Assembly (NCBI GenBank): GCA_947044365.1
Contig: OX345636.1
Span: forward strand, 4,856,001 to 4,920,000
DNA length: 64,000 nucleotides
Origin: Petrosia ficiformis
Taxonomy: Eukaryota; Porifera; Demospongiae; Haplosclerida; Petrosiidae
Reading direction: 5' to 3'
Part shown: positions 24,901 to 37,128 of the stretch, piece after piece
Layout of the letters: the number at the start of each line of letters is the position of its first letter
Position numbering within the stretch: position 1 is the first letter of the stretch
The notes under the pieces: generated by a model
Database searches by the model: none
Told to the model about the DNA's origin: nothing
What the model saw: only the letters and a program-made list of their open reading frames with translations
Made by a program: the position numbers and the translations under genes

Positions 24901-27900
24901 TGAAAATGTGCAAAAAAACTCCCCCAAAAATTTGACATGCATGCACTGTTAAAAATGGGGTGCTCCTGTATACCCCTCATCAAGCTGTAGATATAATCAA
25001 CACACTCAGAGGTGTTATGATACAGTGATTTTGCAGCTACATTGCTAAGCAAAAACCATGCTATGTGTACAGAGACAATGGAGAGTTAGTTTTTTTTTTG
25101 CCTTCTAGATTCTGTTTTTAGCTACACCTCCTCATAATGATAATGAATAAGATAGGTGCGGTGCCCACAATACTAAAGAATAGATTTATGAAATAATTGC
25201 AAAATGAATATCTGTATTAATTGAAAACAAGATATTGCCTGAAGTCTTTGACCATAATTTGTGATATGATTGGTAAGAATAGGCTAGGTATATGTTATAA
25301 GTTAGATATACCCCTCCTGCCAGTGATGTAAGACCATCTGGATAGCAAAGTGCTTTCATAAAGTATCAAAAGTGACTTGGGGTTCACCCTCTGCACTTAT
25401 TCAACTTCACTGGCAAGATATACTGTATGGCGGGAAAAATTCGCAGTGGTATATTTTCATGAAAGGCCTATTTTGGAGTATTCATGAATTTAAATTTTCA
25501 CAAATTACCACAATTTTATCGTCCACGTCCAATTTTAGTAAATATTACAAGCCCTGTGGAACCAGGTTTATAATTTGTTTACTCAACATGGGAAAATGAC
25601 ACAAGAGTTTGTTTGTGAAAGGTGTATGAGGGGTCACCATATCTACAAAAACGTGTGGGTTCCCGATCCAATGAGGACTGAAGTATTGACTTGCGTGCGA
25701 GAGGCTGGGAATGATGCTGATCCTTATTTTGTAGCAATGATCAATTCCTCAAGGACTGCTGTTGGCCATGAATCAAAGAAGGGACACTTGAAGATAGTGC
25801 TCCTTATGGGCTTGCAACAGTAGAATCCCGCTTGAAATAATGATACATTGAAGCCATAATCGATTCATGAATCCCCATGGTGTTTACTTGCTACCATGCT
25901 CGTACCTTTGCAACTTTAATTTTCGCAAGTAGCGTACAATTCACAAAATTTGCGAAATTATCCCACCGCGAATATTTCCCGGCACATGGTAAAGTGTCTT
26001 GTATTCATTCTAGAAGGGATATATCCTATACTTATACTAATAAGTAATAAATAATTTGAGAACACGTGTCATGTGATGTACATTACCTGACACCAGATTA
26101 AACTTTGTAAGTTGATAATCCAGCAGTCACTGATTGTGTCACCATTATCATCCACTCCACCTGATATAATCAAATGAGAGTTCACTATTCCATTTGACGA
26201 GATAGTATTGATGACAGCACTAGCATGGCCACTTCTCCCCTTAGGCCACTTTACTGCATAATCAGTTGTTTTGACTACTTTATGAAAATCCTAGTGCATT
26301 AATTAAAAAAGAATTATTCTTATAAATTAATATTAGTTCTAGAGAAAAAAGTTAAAAAACTAAGGGGCGTATTTTATAAACGGTTTATTCTATAGCATAT
26401 AGAGTGGAACATGTTGAAATCTGATTTGTCCATTAGAAGTTTATAAATCCTCTTTTTGGTAAACCTATAAATTAATAAATCTGTTCCACTGTTGCTATAG
26501 AAATTTCATGCACAACAGAAACAATGCTGATTGTAAGTCTGGATCTCTTGATTTGTAGAAGCTATCAACTGAGAAAGTGGCTAAAATGTGCGTGTAGACT
26601 GCTGACTACTGCACTTGTTACAACACTCATCTTGCTAGTTTCTACTAGCTAGCAAGAATGATTTTGGTATCTGCAGCTTTCTCCAATGGTTTTCTATCCA
26701 ACTAAGCATGTTAAAATCGAGACATGGGCATCATCTTTGAGAGCCCAACACTCGTGCTATCGATCACCTTGCTGTCTTTCTGGAACTAAAACATATCTTT
26801 TTTTATTATGTCTCCTATCCAACAAAATAATCTAAATAACTTAGAGACTGCATTCTTGGTTAATATAATTATGCAATAGAACCACCCCTGAAACATCAAT
26901 TACCTCTAGATCTGCCTCTGTAATATAAGCTCTTCAACAGAAGTTCTATTGCACATAGAAACCTCGAATACAGTATCTATCCAATATATAACATTTCTGT
27001 TCTTTGTCATTTGTAAAATTAATAGCTCTCAATTACCTTATTTTTCCAGACATTTTACAATTTGACACACAAAACGATTACCATACCCTTCCAGTCTTCT
27101 ACCTATACTTCCTAGCAAGTAGTGTTGTTTTAGTATGAAAATAATGACCACTTTAGTTTTAGTTTTAGTTAACTAACTAAAAGTGCCAATTATTGGCCAA
27201 TTTCATTTTAGTTAGATATAGTTATTGTTGCAGACTAGTTATAATTTAGTTAAATAGAAGTCACAATGCCATACTAAAAGGGGTTTTAGTTTTAGTTATT
27301 TAGCTAACTAAAACAACACTACTAGCAAGGGTAAGTACTAACCATAATTATAATACTATGATTATATAAAATAATTCACTCACTGTTATATAGTAATAAA
27401 ATAATTATACGCTCAAAAACTCACTATTGTATCTTGAAAACAAGTGAATAAAAAAAGATCATTTATTCGATGTTTACCAGTCTCATCAATAGTAGTACCA
27501 CCAAATATTACACCTTTACTACCTGGAAGCCTATTGAGTGTGAAAAAGGCACATGGTAGTGGACTAGTACCTGTTATAACTGGTATTCTCCATTGTCCTG
27601 AAGAACATATATGATATCACAATAATTAATATAATGTGAACCATGTTAATACCTGGTGAAGCGAAAACACATATAATATGTACTTCATTTGTGTAGCAAA
27701 GATTTGGGTTGTTAGAAAGAGGAACATATTGAAACTGAGTTTGTTTAATAGTTGGTATTGGTCCAAACCCTCCAAAAAGTAGCAAATTATCTTTTCTATT
27801 TGCACTGTAGGACATCATTCCACAGCTCCGTTTTCTCATTGGTTCATTATCAGGAGTAATACTGTCAATCTCTTCCCATTCATTAGTTAGAGAATTTAGT

Positions 27901-28381
27901 TTATATAAGTTATTATGAAAACAGTCATCGGCTTTGCAGCATCCTCCAAAATAGAAAATATTCTTTTCCAGGTTAGTACAAGCGTAGAACATCATTCCAG
28001 AAGGTGGATTTCCAATAGTGAGTTTCCTTTCCCATTGGAATGTAGGTAAATGGAATATATTGACAAATGATGCGATTTGTCTCTTATCCTCATTATCATG
28101 TACCATAGGGAGATTCTTCTGGTTACCTCCCCAGCAATATATACTATCCTTTATGACTACAGTGGAGTGGGAAGTCCTCTTATTTAACTCATAGCCACCT
28201 GGATAATAAGCAAGTATCAATACATGATTGAATTCACACGATGCATGATACATATTTAACAAACAAAACCTACAGAAACAAAGCATCCTCATATGTATAT
28301 ATATATTTTCACGAGGTATGAATAAGTTATTTACATGAAGTTTGTAAAAAATTAATTTATGATTAACTCACCAGTAGCCAT
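21963..28381 (-). CDS. K3: kelch propeller-coiled coil-protein kinase, 7 exons, 779 aa
   Basis: Exons: 28372-28381, 27653-28198, 27425-27597, 26087-26290, 24576-24747, 22990-23312, 21963-22874, GT-AG throughout, giving 779 residues. Kelch blades fill residues 1-368. The coiled coil (369-476 plus about 60 residues of the last exon) is the shortest of the five. The kinase domain has GKGGWGEV, Lys564, HRDVSSAN with Asp657, and DYG (679-681) instead of DFG. DYG is tolerated in some active kinases, so loss of activity is not implied. The last exon has ten more leader residues than K1/K2, shared with K4 and K5. Introns hold a hAT-type MITE (27120-27321), a HIRAN-like TIR element (about 25421-25991) and a family A repeat (23958-24373). 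The E-box pair is absent upstream. Confidence 0.87.
23958..24373 (+). repeat. Dispersed repeat family A, long copy, intron 5 of K3
   Basis: It starts CATCCTTATGATTGCTTTCC, immediately preceded by the palindrome ATGGCCCGTAGGGCCAT, and ends AAAGCAATCATAGGGATA, so the two ends are inverted copies of about 18 bp. It contains the GC-rich block GGGCTCGGTTAATTAATGGG then CGTGGCGCG. Other long copies are at 55486-55959 and inverted at 52137-52617. Long inverted ends favour a TIR element; the partial copies beside gypsy fragments favour an LTR. Confidence 0.75.
25421..25991 (+). mobile_element. TIR element with HIRAN-like domain fragment, intron 4 of K3
   Basis: The left end TACTGTATGGCGGGAAAAAT and the reverse of the right end (TACCATGTGCCGGGAAATAT) form terminal inverted repeats of about 30 bp that also share ATTCGCRGTGG. 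The outermost TA may be a target duplication. Inside, 25603-25780 encodes a fragment with GHHIYKNVWVPD, then REAGNDADPYFVAM and VGHESKKGH. This matches the pattern I know from HIRAN-like modules common in cnidarian and sponge repeats. The frame breaks after about 80 residues. K5 has the corresponding intron flanks without this insert. Confidence 0.6.
27120..27321. mobile_element. hAT-type MITE with 8-bp target duplication, intron 3 of K3
   Basis: The element starts TAGTGTTGTTTTAG and ends CTAAAACAACACTA, perfect 14-bp inverted ends. CTAGCAAG is duplicated on both sides (27112-27119 and 27322-27329). An 8-bp duplication with TAGTGTTG ends is the hAT signature. At 202 bp it has no coding capacity. 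The inner repeats of GTTTTAGTTTTAGTT are also inverted. Confidence 0.9.
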
Positions 28382-28785
28382 TATCCACTAGAGATATACA
28401 GGAAAAGAGATTGTGATGAACCACAATCCAACTAAAGGTAAAGGTGATCAGTTCGTCCAAGCCACACCCACTATTTAAATTAAGCGTATCATCTACAACG
28501 GTTCACGGTGTTGCAGAATAGTGAATAGCTAACTAACATTGTACATTTGCAAGGAAAATGTAATTTAATTAATCGTGTAGGTTGTAATGATAATAGATGA
28601 CAAAGAAGCAGAATAAATATTTTAATTAAATCAATGAATGATTCCAAACCTTCTTTGTACACCTAATATGAGATATTAGGCATGATAATTGATTATATTT
28701 GGTACCTAAAATTAATTATAAAAAACATTAACAGTTCAAACTTAGCAGTATCATTAATTAAGAAAGTTAACATAATTTTATATTA

Positions 28786-29365
28786 AGGTTGTAGTCTTTT
28801 CCGTGGGCGGATGCTACTCCAATCAGTTTCTAGTCTTGCCAGCTTCTTGCTGCATACAATCTGGTTCAATTCTGTATAATTTGGAAGCCACACCCACCCG
28901 GGGGTATATTTATTGGGCCTAAATGTTTTCACTGATAGTTTATTTTCAGAGCGGTGGGTGGGAAACAATGGCGGGGTAACTGTAGTTGCTCTCTGAGAAG
29001 GATCGGAGTTTGATAGTGCCTAGAAAGGTAGATTTTATGGTTTCAGTGAAAAGCTACAGAATTCAGCTTTCTTCAGCCTCTTGTAACTATAAAAGTAAAA
29101 TGAATTTGCAGAAAACGGCTCTATTTCTTTTCTCAAAATGCATTGTACTTGATGCACGCCATGATTGGTGGGCGTGGCTTTCTTGGTTTTGTACTTATTA
29201 CGATTGCAAAAATGGACATTTTATATATGTTTTATCAATTCCAGGACCCTATAAAGGTGATTAGAAGATATGAAGGTTGCTACTACACCAGGTTAGAGTC
29301 ATATTATATAATATTCTATTTTGAAACTGATTGGAGTCGCATCCGCCCACTCCCTAGTACCACCT
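28786..29365. mobile_element. TIR element of about 0.6 kb, TA-flanked (family B copy 2)
   Basis: Same family as 12625-13243, here between the K3 start and the K4 end. It starts AGGTTGTAGTC, ends TAGTACCACCT, and is flanked by TA. GTGGGCGGATGC occurs near both ends in inverted orientation. Open frames inside are short and differ from copy 1. Confidence 0.8.
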
Positions 29366-29711
29366 TAATTTTAAAAAAATGAAATAGTATATATGCAGGA
29401 TGCTATAGCCTGGGAAAATGTACTTTTATACGGTATGTTTCCTATTCATTGCTTATATATTAATATTGATCAGCACAGATAGTAACACTACATATAACAA
29501 TACTAGCTTCAATCCCACAATATTAATTACACTTTCGTTCCTACCTCTATGTCTTCATCATTCACTTCATTATTGAAATTTTTAATCACTTCATTGAAAT
29601 AAGAGTAACACCAAAAAATCATTACAATTAAATCTACACACATACATGTACATACACACACTAGTACTCACAAACACACACACAAACACACACATAACAC
29701 ATAGGTAGGCA

Positions 29712-32700
29712 TTATATTGCATTTATGTCTTCTAGTACTTTTCCTATTTTGGGACGAAACAGTGGATCACGACTTGTACAACACTCTACTAATCTTTTGA
29801 TAGATGGATACTGAACTTCACAAATTTGTCCCTCCCTTTCAAAAGACATAGTAGATGGTAGACGACAGGTAGCCATTTCAAGTAGTAAAATACCAAAACT
29901 ATAGACATCCATTGCAGGAGAATGGAGATGAGGAGAGAGGGCTTCAGGAGCAGAATATACTGGACTACCAGGAGCTACAGTACTCACTTGATGAAGGAAA
30001 TTGGCAGACCCATAATCACACAGTTTTCCCTTCCATCTTCTGTTAACTGATGGTTCCAGAAGGACATTTGCACTGCTGACATCACGATGAAGAATTGGTT
30101 GTGGTTTCCAGAGGTGAAGATAGTTGAGTGCTGCAGACACATCACCACTGATCGTGAGAATTTGAGGGTATGTCAGTGGTCCCTTTTCAAGTTCTTTACG
30201 AAGGCTGGTAGGCATTAGTTCAGTTAGTATTATAGGATTACCAACTCTAGTGGCTCCAATAAATTGAAGTAGGTTAGGATGACGTATACGAGAAGCAATA
30301 TCCATCTCTCTGGAAAAAATATGATGATTGTGTTCAGCGATAATCACTTCATGGAGACACTTTGCTGCTACTTTAGTACCTCTGAATATAGCGACCTTCA
30401 CTTCACCCCATCCTCCTTTCCCTACAATGTCATTTGTCATTTCCACTTCTTCCTTCTGAAGTACCCAGTTTGGATTCTCTATTTGTAATCGAAGGTGACG
30501 AATCTCTTTTTGTTGTTCTTGAATGGTGTCTTCTTTCCTTTGTGTTGTTCCATGAAGATGATGGATATCTTGTTCAGCTTGAAGTATAGTCTGGTTATAT
30601 TCCTGAACTTGTCGGGTCAGATCCTGCGATAGCAGTGTGTGTGTGTGTGTGTGTGTGCATTAATGTAAAATGTAAGTGCACATTATTGTATTATATTATT
30701 GCAATTATCATGGTTAATGAAACACAGTATAATTAGCTCATGCACATTGCATCAATAATAAAGTGTTAATAGAATGCGTAATTTCACAAAGGGTACTGTG
30801 TATTTAATAAACACCACTAACAAATTAAAACCTGTGTTTGCTGTTGACTATCTTGAAAATTCTTTTGTGCCTGTTGTAAGTGGACTTGCGTCTCCTGTAA
30901 TCTGGTATCTGATACTTGTAATTGGGATTGAGCTTCCTCTAGCTGGGAATGAGTCTCCTGTAGCTGGAGTTGTGTCTCCAGCAGTCTGACATCTGATTCC
31001 TGTAGCTGGGAGTGAGTCTCTTGTAGTCTCGTATTAGAATGCTGTATTTCTTGTTGGTGACCCTCCATAATCTCTTGAAGGGTTCTCTCCATCTCTTTTC
31101 TGGCTTGTTGGGATTCAGTAAGTTGTTGAGACAGGATGTTGTTTTGTGCTTGCAATCTTCGATCTGATTTTCCAAACAGATTTGACAGAAAACCACTACT
31201 CCTGTGTTTAGATTTAGGTATGTTTTGAGAGTTCCACACATCCCCCACAGTCCACACATCATTAACATACACTGAAGATAAAGATATTTTTATGATTATG
31301 CATGGCAAACTATAAGACAAAGGGAACAGGCAGATTAGCCTACACATTTATGTGTATACAGAGTACACTTGAATCCAGAATTAAGTATGTAAACTCTACA
31401 CGTTTATTGCAAAAACAAATTTATTTTACCTTCATATGGTTACCATGAGTTTCAATAGTAATACCCTGAGATTAAATTAAAGCTGATTGCTTTGTATTAC
31501 TCACAAGTAGCAGTTCATATTGTTTTTCATCTATATTGACTAGTATTACAGTACATATATTTCATTATCTGTTCAGTATGCATGTACATACATTGTGTTA
31601 ATTTTGTTATTTGTTATCTATTATCTGTTTTTATAAGTAAAAATGGATGGAATATGTCAACAAATAATCTCTTTTCTCCACAGATAATTGAATATAAAAA
31701 TAATATTGCATTGAAACTCATGAGGCTTAAAATAACCCATTAATTTGTACAGTGATATAGGCAATTTGATATCATTTTGATTTGATTTTTCCTGTGCATT
31801 CTTAGCCATCTGATTTCAGATAGATACTTGTAGCATGGTATATCAAAACTGACAAAGGCAATTTGCACACATTTTTTTAATAATATTGAGTGGGTGTATC
31901 AGTGCTACAAATCATTTGTATCATTGTGGCTTTACTGTGATTACTCTTACTGTGCTGTAAAATCCAAGTATGATGCATGTATCGACATTGCCGTATTTTC
32001 CATAATGTAAACATGTCATGCGAATGAGTTGGCTCTTCTCAATCATGAATTACAGCAAATACAAGCAGACACTTCAAGGAATAAACTTACAACATTCCTG
32101 TTGCAGATACTGTACTTTGAATGAATGAGACATCACTAAAAAAGTATATATTTTCCAAAAGAAAATAACCTGTACTTCTAACTATTTCATTACACTATAC
32201 TCAACTGTGCTCTCTAATTATTTTTATGTGTAATAATAATCATACCTAGTTCCATGATTACTATAGCATCACAACCTGATACTGGAAGATCAGTATTATT
32301 AGATCGATTATGTTCTCTATAGCCACCAGTCACTATAATCCACGCACAAGCTTCAGAGATGTAGTATGTACTCATAGAGTGGTAAAATCTCTTAGTTACT
32401 GTTTCAGGAGCACTTATCTGAAAAGATGAACATGTTATAAATGAGGAGCATATAACTACATAGTTGTATGAAAAAGTGTATAATAATTTTTCATCAAATA
32501 TATCACAAATGTAGTGACAACAGTTGGTGTTTAATTTGCACAAAAAATTATATGAATATAAATGTAAACAAGATAACAATGTTACATGTGTCATGTGATA
32601 TACATCATACCTGATACCAGATTAAGCTAGATGAATTCATTATCCAGCAGTCGCTGAGTGTGTCACGATTACCATCCATTCCTCCCATTACTATCAAATG

Positions 32701-34115
32701 AGACGTTACATTGTAATTTGACGATGTAGTATTGATTATAGCACTAGCATGGCCACTTCTCCCCTTTGGCCAATTCAGCATAGAATCAGATGGTTTGACT
32801 ACTTTCTGAAAATCCTAAAAATAATTAATTTTTATGAATACGAAATCAATTTTCAGTGACTTTTGCTTTTATACAATTACGATAGTAGAAAATCAATAAT
32901 CATGTTATTTTGACATAAACAAACATTCGTGGTTGTTATTGTTGAAATCTCTTATTACATTGTTAATATTATCAAAGTCCATAATCACAGTCTTTGACAA
33001 AAAATGATAGAGTAGGATTGGTAGACACCTATGCTAACAGCTAAAACTATAATATGCCATTATAGCTATATGCTAGCTATTAAACAAAAGTGAAGCCATT
33101 TAGAATGTAGTAACAACCTTTCATTGCTTCATTAATTTTATTATTCATAATATAATAATTATTATCATTTCTATATAATTATTACACATGCATTATTAAC
33201 ACCTCACAATTGCGTCTCGGGAACAAGAGAATGAATAAAGATCATTAACACGATGTTTACCAGTCTCATCAACAGTAGTCCCTCCGAATATTACACCTCT
33301 ATTACCAGGAAGTGTATTGAGAGAGAAATGGGTAAGTGGTGGTGGACGAGTACCTGTTATCACAGGCACTTCCCATTGACCTGAAGATAAATGTAAATTA
33401 TAATATTTATGTATTACATAGTGTGAGTCATGTAATACCTGGTGAAGAGGAAACACACATAATGTGTGTTTCATTTGTGTAGCAAAGATGTGGGTAGTTT
33501 GGAAGAGAGACATATTGAGATTGAGTGTGAGAAGTACTCGGTATTGGTCCAAATCCTCCAAAAATTAGGAAATTATCTTCTCCATTTGTATGATAGGACA
33601 TCACTCCACAGCCACGTTTTCTAATTGGTTCATTATCAGGAGTAATACTAACAATCTCTTCCCATTCGTTAGTAAGAGAATTTAGTTTATACAAGTTATT
33701 GTGAAAACAGTCGTCATATTTACATGCTCCTCCAAAATACAAGATCTTGTTCCCTATGTTTGTACAAGCATAGTCCACCACTCCTTTGGGTGGATTAGTG
33801 GTAGTGATTTTCCTTTCCCATTGAAACATAGGTAAATAAAATACATCCACTGTTGATGTGATCTTTCTCTTATCTTCACTGCCATGAACCAAAGGGAGAT
33901 CCTTTTGGTTACCTCCCCAGCAATACATACCATCCTTTATGACTACAGTGGAGTGGTAAGTCCTCCATTTGAACTCATAACAATCTGGATAATAAACAAG
34001 GTTCAATTGCATTAACATGCCGCCAAATATTTAACAAACAAATAACTATACTTTGTAATATCCAAACAATATGAATAATTTATTTTTTAATTATAATTAA
34101 CTCACCTGTAGCCAT
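29712..34115 (-). CDS. K4: kelch propeller-coiled coil-protein kinase, 7 exons, 818 aa
   Basis: Exons: 34106-34115, 33439-33984, 33208-33380, 32611-32814, 32246-32417, 30832-31271, 29712-30623, all GT-AG, giving 818 residues, the longest copy. The extra length is in the coiled-coil exon, where about eight clean heptads run from residue 451 (LQETHSQ LQESDVR LLETQLQ and so on), coded by imperfect 21-bp repeats. The kinase has GKGGWGEV, Lys603, HRDVSSAN with Asp696, and DYG 718-720. Exon 2 starts AT rather than GT, making residue 4 Asp where the other four have Gly. Exon 5 differs slightly near its start (ISAPETV for INLPESV). Upstream the E-box pair is replaced by a single CACGTG (about 34168). 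Confidence 0.87.
31600..31756. mobile_element. Half copy of foldback family D, intron 5 of K4
   Basis: It matches the right arm of 14360-14813 (TTTATAAGTA, CTCCACAGATAATTGAAT, AATAACCCATTAATTT, TACAGTG) and lacks the left arm. A solitary degraded arm suggests internal deletion. Confidence 0.6.
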
Positions 34116-34194
34116 TATCCACTAGAGAAAAAGAAAAAAAGATAAAGATTGAAACAACTAAGCTATCACGTGAGGATAATTAAGTAATTAATAT

Positions 34195-34475
34195 TATGTG
34201 AAGGTGCGAGGGCTCGGTCAATGGGCGTGGGGCATATAGAACGCGCTCTCAAGCTATACAGATCAGCAAGAAGAAAGCTGCTTGTAGCTTTACGTAGAAA
34301 CGGAACTAATAACTGTTCCATGTGCAAGTTGTTCTATGTGCAATCTCTAAAGTTATACAAGAACCTCTAAAAGTAACAATAGTAGATAATCAAAGTAATA
34401 ACTATAATAACAGGTATGCAGTGTTTCAGAGTCAGCCATGATTACTGGACACCACAAAGCAATCATAGTGATACT
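34195..34475 (+). repeat. Dispersed repeat family A, partial copy upstream of K4
   Basis: It contains GGGCTCGGTCAATGGGCGTG, AGAAAGCTGC, GTGTTTCAGAGTCAGCCATG and the terminal AAAGCAATCATAGTGATA. The left TIR and palindrome are missing. It lies about 80 bp beyond the K4 start and may overlap its promoter. Confidence 0.7.
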
Positions 34476-34479
34476 TTTT

Positions 34480-37120
34480 TAATTATATTGTGTTTCAATT
34501 TAAAATCGTATTCAATTTTTTTCCTTGCCATCTCGAGTACTACCGTATTCTATGATGAGTCTCGCGGATCTAAATCCAACCTATTATGAAGAAAGGGTCT
34601 ACCAACCTTTTCTTTCTGAAAACTACCGGACGGAAAGGTAGGCGATAATGGGCTGAGTAGCTATTTCAAGTGGGTGTTATAAAAACAAAGTCTTGTGGAA
34701 CTGTGGGTTCAGTGATGAGTGTTTTCTGCTTCTTGTGCAATGAATGATAGTATAGCTCCTAGTTGTTAATATTGTAATCTTACATTCATTTGTTTCTGAC
34801 AGCAGCCTCCATCATGTTCGTTATAACACCTACTTTATCTCAAGTATTTAAGAACTGTGCATACCGCTTTCAGAACAGACATTATAAGGTCAGTTGGCCA
34901 GCTCCTTCCTACGTAGTAGGTTGGGTCTGGCTTCGTGAGACAACTCTATGATTATTACTGTATTGAAACTCACAATATTATAACCAAACCAGTGTTAGAA
35001 TAACCCATTCATTTTTACAGTGTTTCTGAATTCTTAAAGACTCACTAGTATAATTTTGTAATTCAGCCTAAATGTGGACTCTGTAGCTGCTGTGTTGTGA
35101 GTGACCAGAAAATATTTTATGATGACTCCAAGGATATTGAGAATTATGCATACTTACAACAAATCAAAGTCAGTAAAACAAATGAAGGTTCAAATATGAT
35201 ACCACCTTCTTTTATATTACAGTTACACTCAATGGAAGTTAGAAAATAGTATTAATGTATAATCAATCTCTTAATTAAATTAGATCTTTCATCAGCATCA
35301 CACTTCTGTGGATGTCCCTTTGGAAACGTTATAGCTATATCAGCTCTTAGAATAACAACTAGTACACATTGCCCCTTTTTATGTCTGTTATAGGTAACTA
35401 GGAATCCTCTTTCCTTTATAAAGTTTGTACACAGCAATTTTAAATCAGTGGTGTTTGTGGTTTGGCTCTGTCCAAAAAACTACAAGTAATAATAAATATT
35501 CCTGATCATTTGACCTGTGGCCAATCAGAGTGCACAAAATGCGTCACATGATTGAACATTAAATCACTCACTGCATATGTTTGTGTGCAATAAGTTAGAT
35601 ATTGTACACATTGCTCACCTTTACTAACGAAACTGCTCCAACAAATGTCATAGTTCACCAGATCATCAATAAATCCCTTAAAACACACTCGACAGTGCTT
35701 TGTGTGTTTCAATATAGTACTTGGGTGGTCAATAAAGGTCTCATGCATTATGTAAACTCAACCTTTATTCACCCGCCTTCATGCTACATTAAGACACGTA
35801 ATCAAAGTAAAGTGTGTTATAGCTATATAATTATTACTAATAATAACCTTGATGTGTTCATTGGCTACAACATATGATTATAGGAAAATAAATTATTGTC
35901 ACATTATGTATGAAATAATAAAATTCATACCATAATTATGAAGCAGGATATCCACATTTTTTTACTAAATCAATGTTGTACTGAATATAAGTTTGTGTGA
36001 TTCTCATAACTTACATAATAGCCGTTACAGTAATCGTAATTAAAGTTGAAGCATATTTGAGTGGAGTTGATTATTGAACCTTACTAACATGGTAGCTACA
36101 AGCATATCCTTGAAGGTCTTTTTCAGCTGCTGAAGAATACCATCATGCTAAAATATTCAGTTCTATTTTTAAATTCTAATTTATATGAGGCTCAATAAAC
36201 ATTCTGCTGAATTACTCAACATGATCAAGATGGGCATATAGCTACAAGGTAATTAGCTATGTAGATTAATTGTAACAATAAGTATGTGGGTTAACATTAA
36301 AACGGATACAATTAAAGCAAAACTAAAATATGTCTCAAAACGAAAGTATTTCATTTTCAGTTATATTGTAGCTATCAAACGATTGATTCAAATCAATTGG
36401 TGTAAGTATGTGATAATGTTTGAAAAAGATGAATTTCGAGTTTTAGATTTATTAAAAGAAACACAGTCTAGAACATGAATGGTAGAAATGAGAAATTTGA
36501 TTTATTAATGAAATGTACAATGTTATATTGAATGGTAAGCTGAAAATTCTCTACCTCATTATGGAGGGGCTAATATGAGTATCAAGACTCCAGTGTATAC
36601 ATATTGTACTTTAACCTAAAACTATCGCAGGGAATAGTTTATAATTATGATAGTTTAAAGACTTTCTTGTTCTGTCAATGAAAGAAAATTTTTTAGATTC
36701 CTTGATAATTAACCTTATAATTTACATAATATGTGTTCGCACTCATTGCTTCCTAATATTGATAAGCCCTGACAGTACGTATACAAAAGGTCAATTAAGG
36801 CATGGGTCAGCTCAATAAACACAAAATTTATCATTATATTTTATACATTTATTTTACAAATTCTAAACAAGTTACTGACTTCAAATAAATTGCAAATGCT
36901 CGTACCTATAAGCTGTCTTAAGAGTCAACATGCTTAAAAACATATTCATACATGGATTACCCCCTCCCCTCAATCAAATATAATTATAAATTCATTCCTA
37001 CCCCTATGTCTACATCCTTCATTATTTTAATTATAAATACTTCATTCGAATAAGAGTAACAAAACTATTAATTTTTATTCAAATGTTGTCTACACACATT
37101 CACTCATTTACAAACACAAA
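34480..37120. other. Long spacer between K4 start and K5 end, repeats only
   Basis: No gene recognised. It holds a family D arm (34950-35027), a foldback repeat (about 35500-35830) that is the inverted relative of 39670-40023, and otherwise AT-rich DNA. This spacer (3.0 kb) is more than twice the other spacers in the array. Confidence 0.45.
35500..35830 (-). repeat. Foldback-type dispersed repeat (family F)
   Basis: It shares CAATCAGAGTGCA, GCGTCACATGATTGAACATT, TTGCTCACCTTTACTAAC and CAATAAAGGTC with 39670-40023, in the opposite orientation. Short open frames here are also found, altered, in the other copy and are not convincing genes. Confidence 0.6.
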
Positions 37121-37128
37121 CGTAAATA

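Noticed and set aside
28783..29382. Three overlapping frames of 60-92 residues
   Set aside because: They lie in the TA-flanked TIR element and are not conserved in its sister copy at 12625-13243.
35602..35877. 91-residue plus-strand frame
   Set aside because: It lies within dispersed foldback repeat F, and the matching region at 39670-39930 does not keep the frame.
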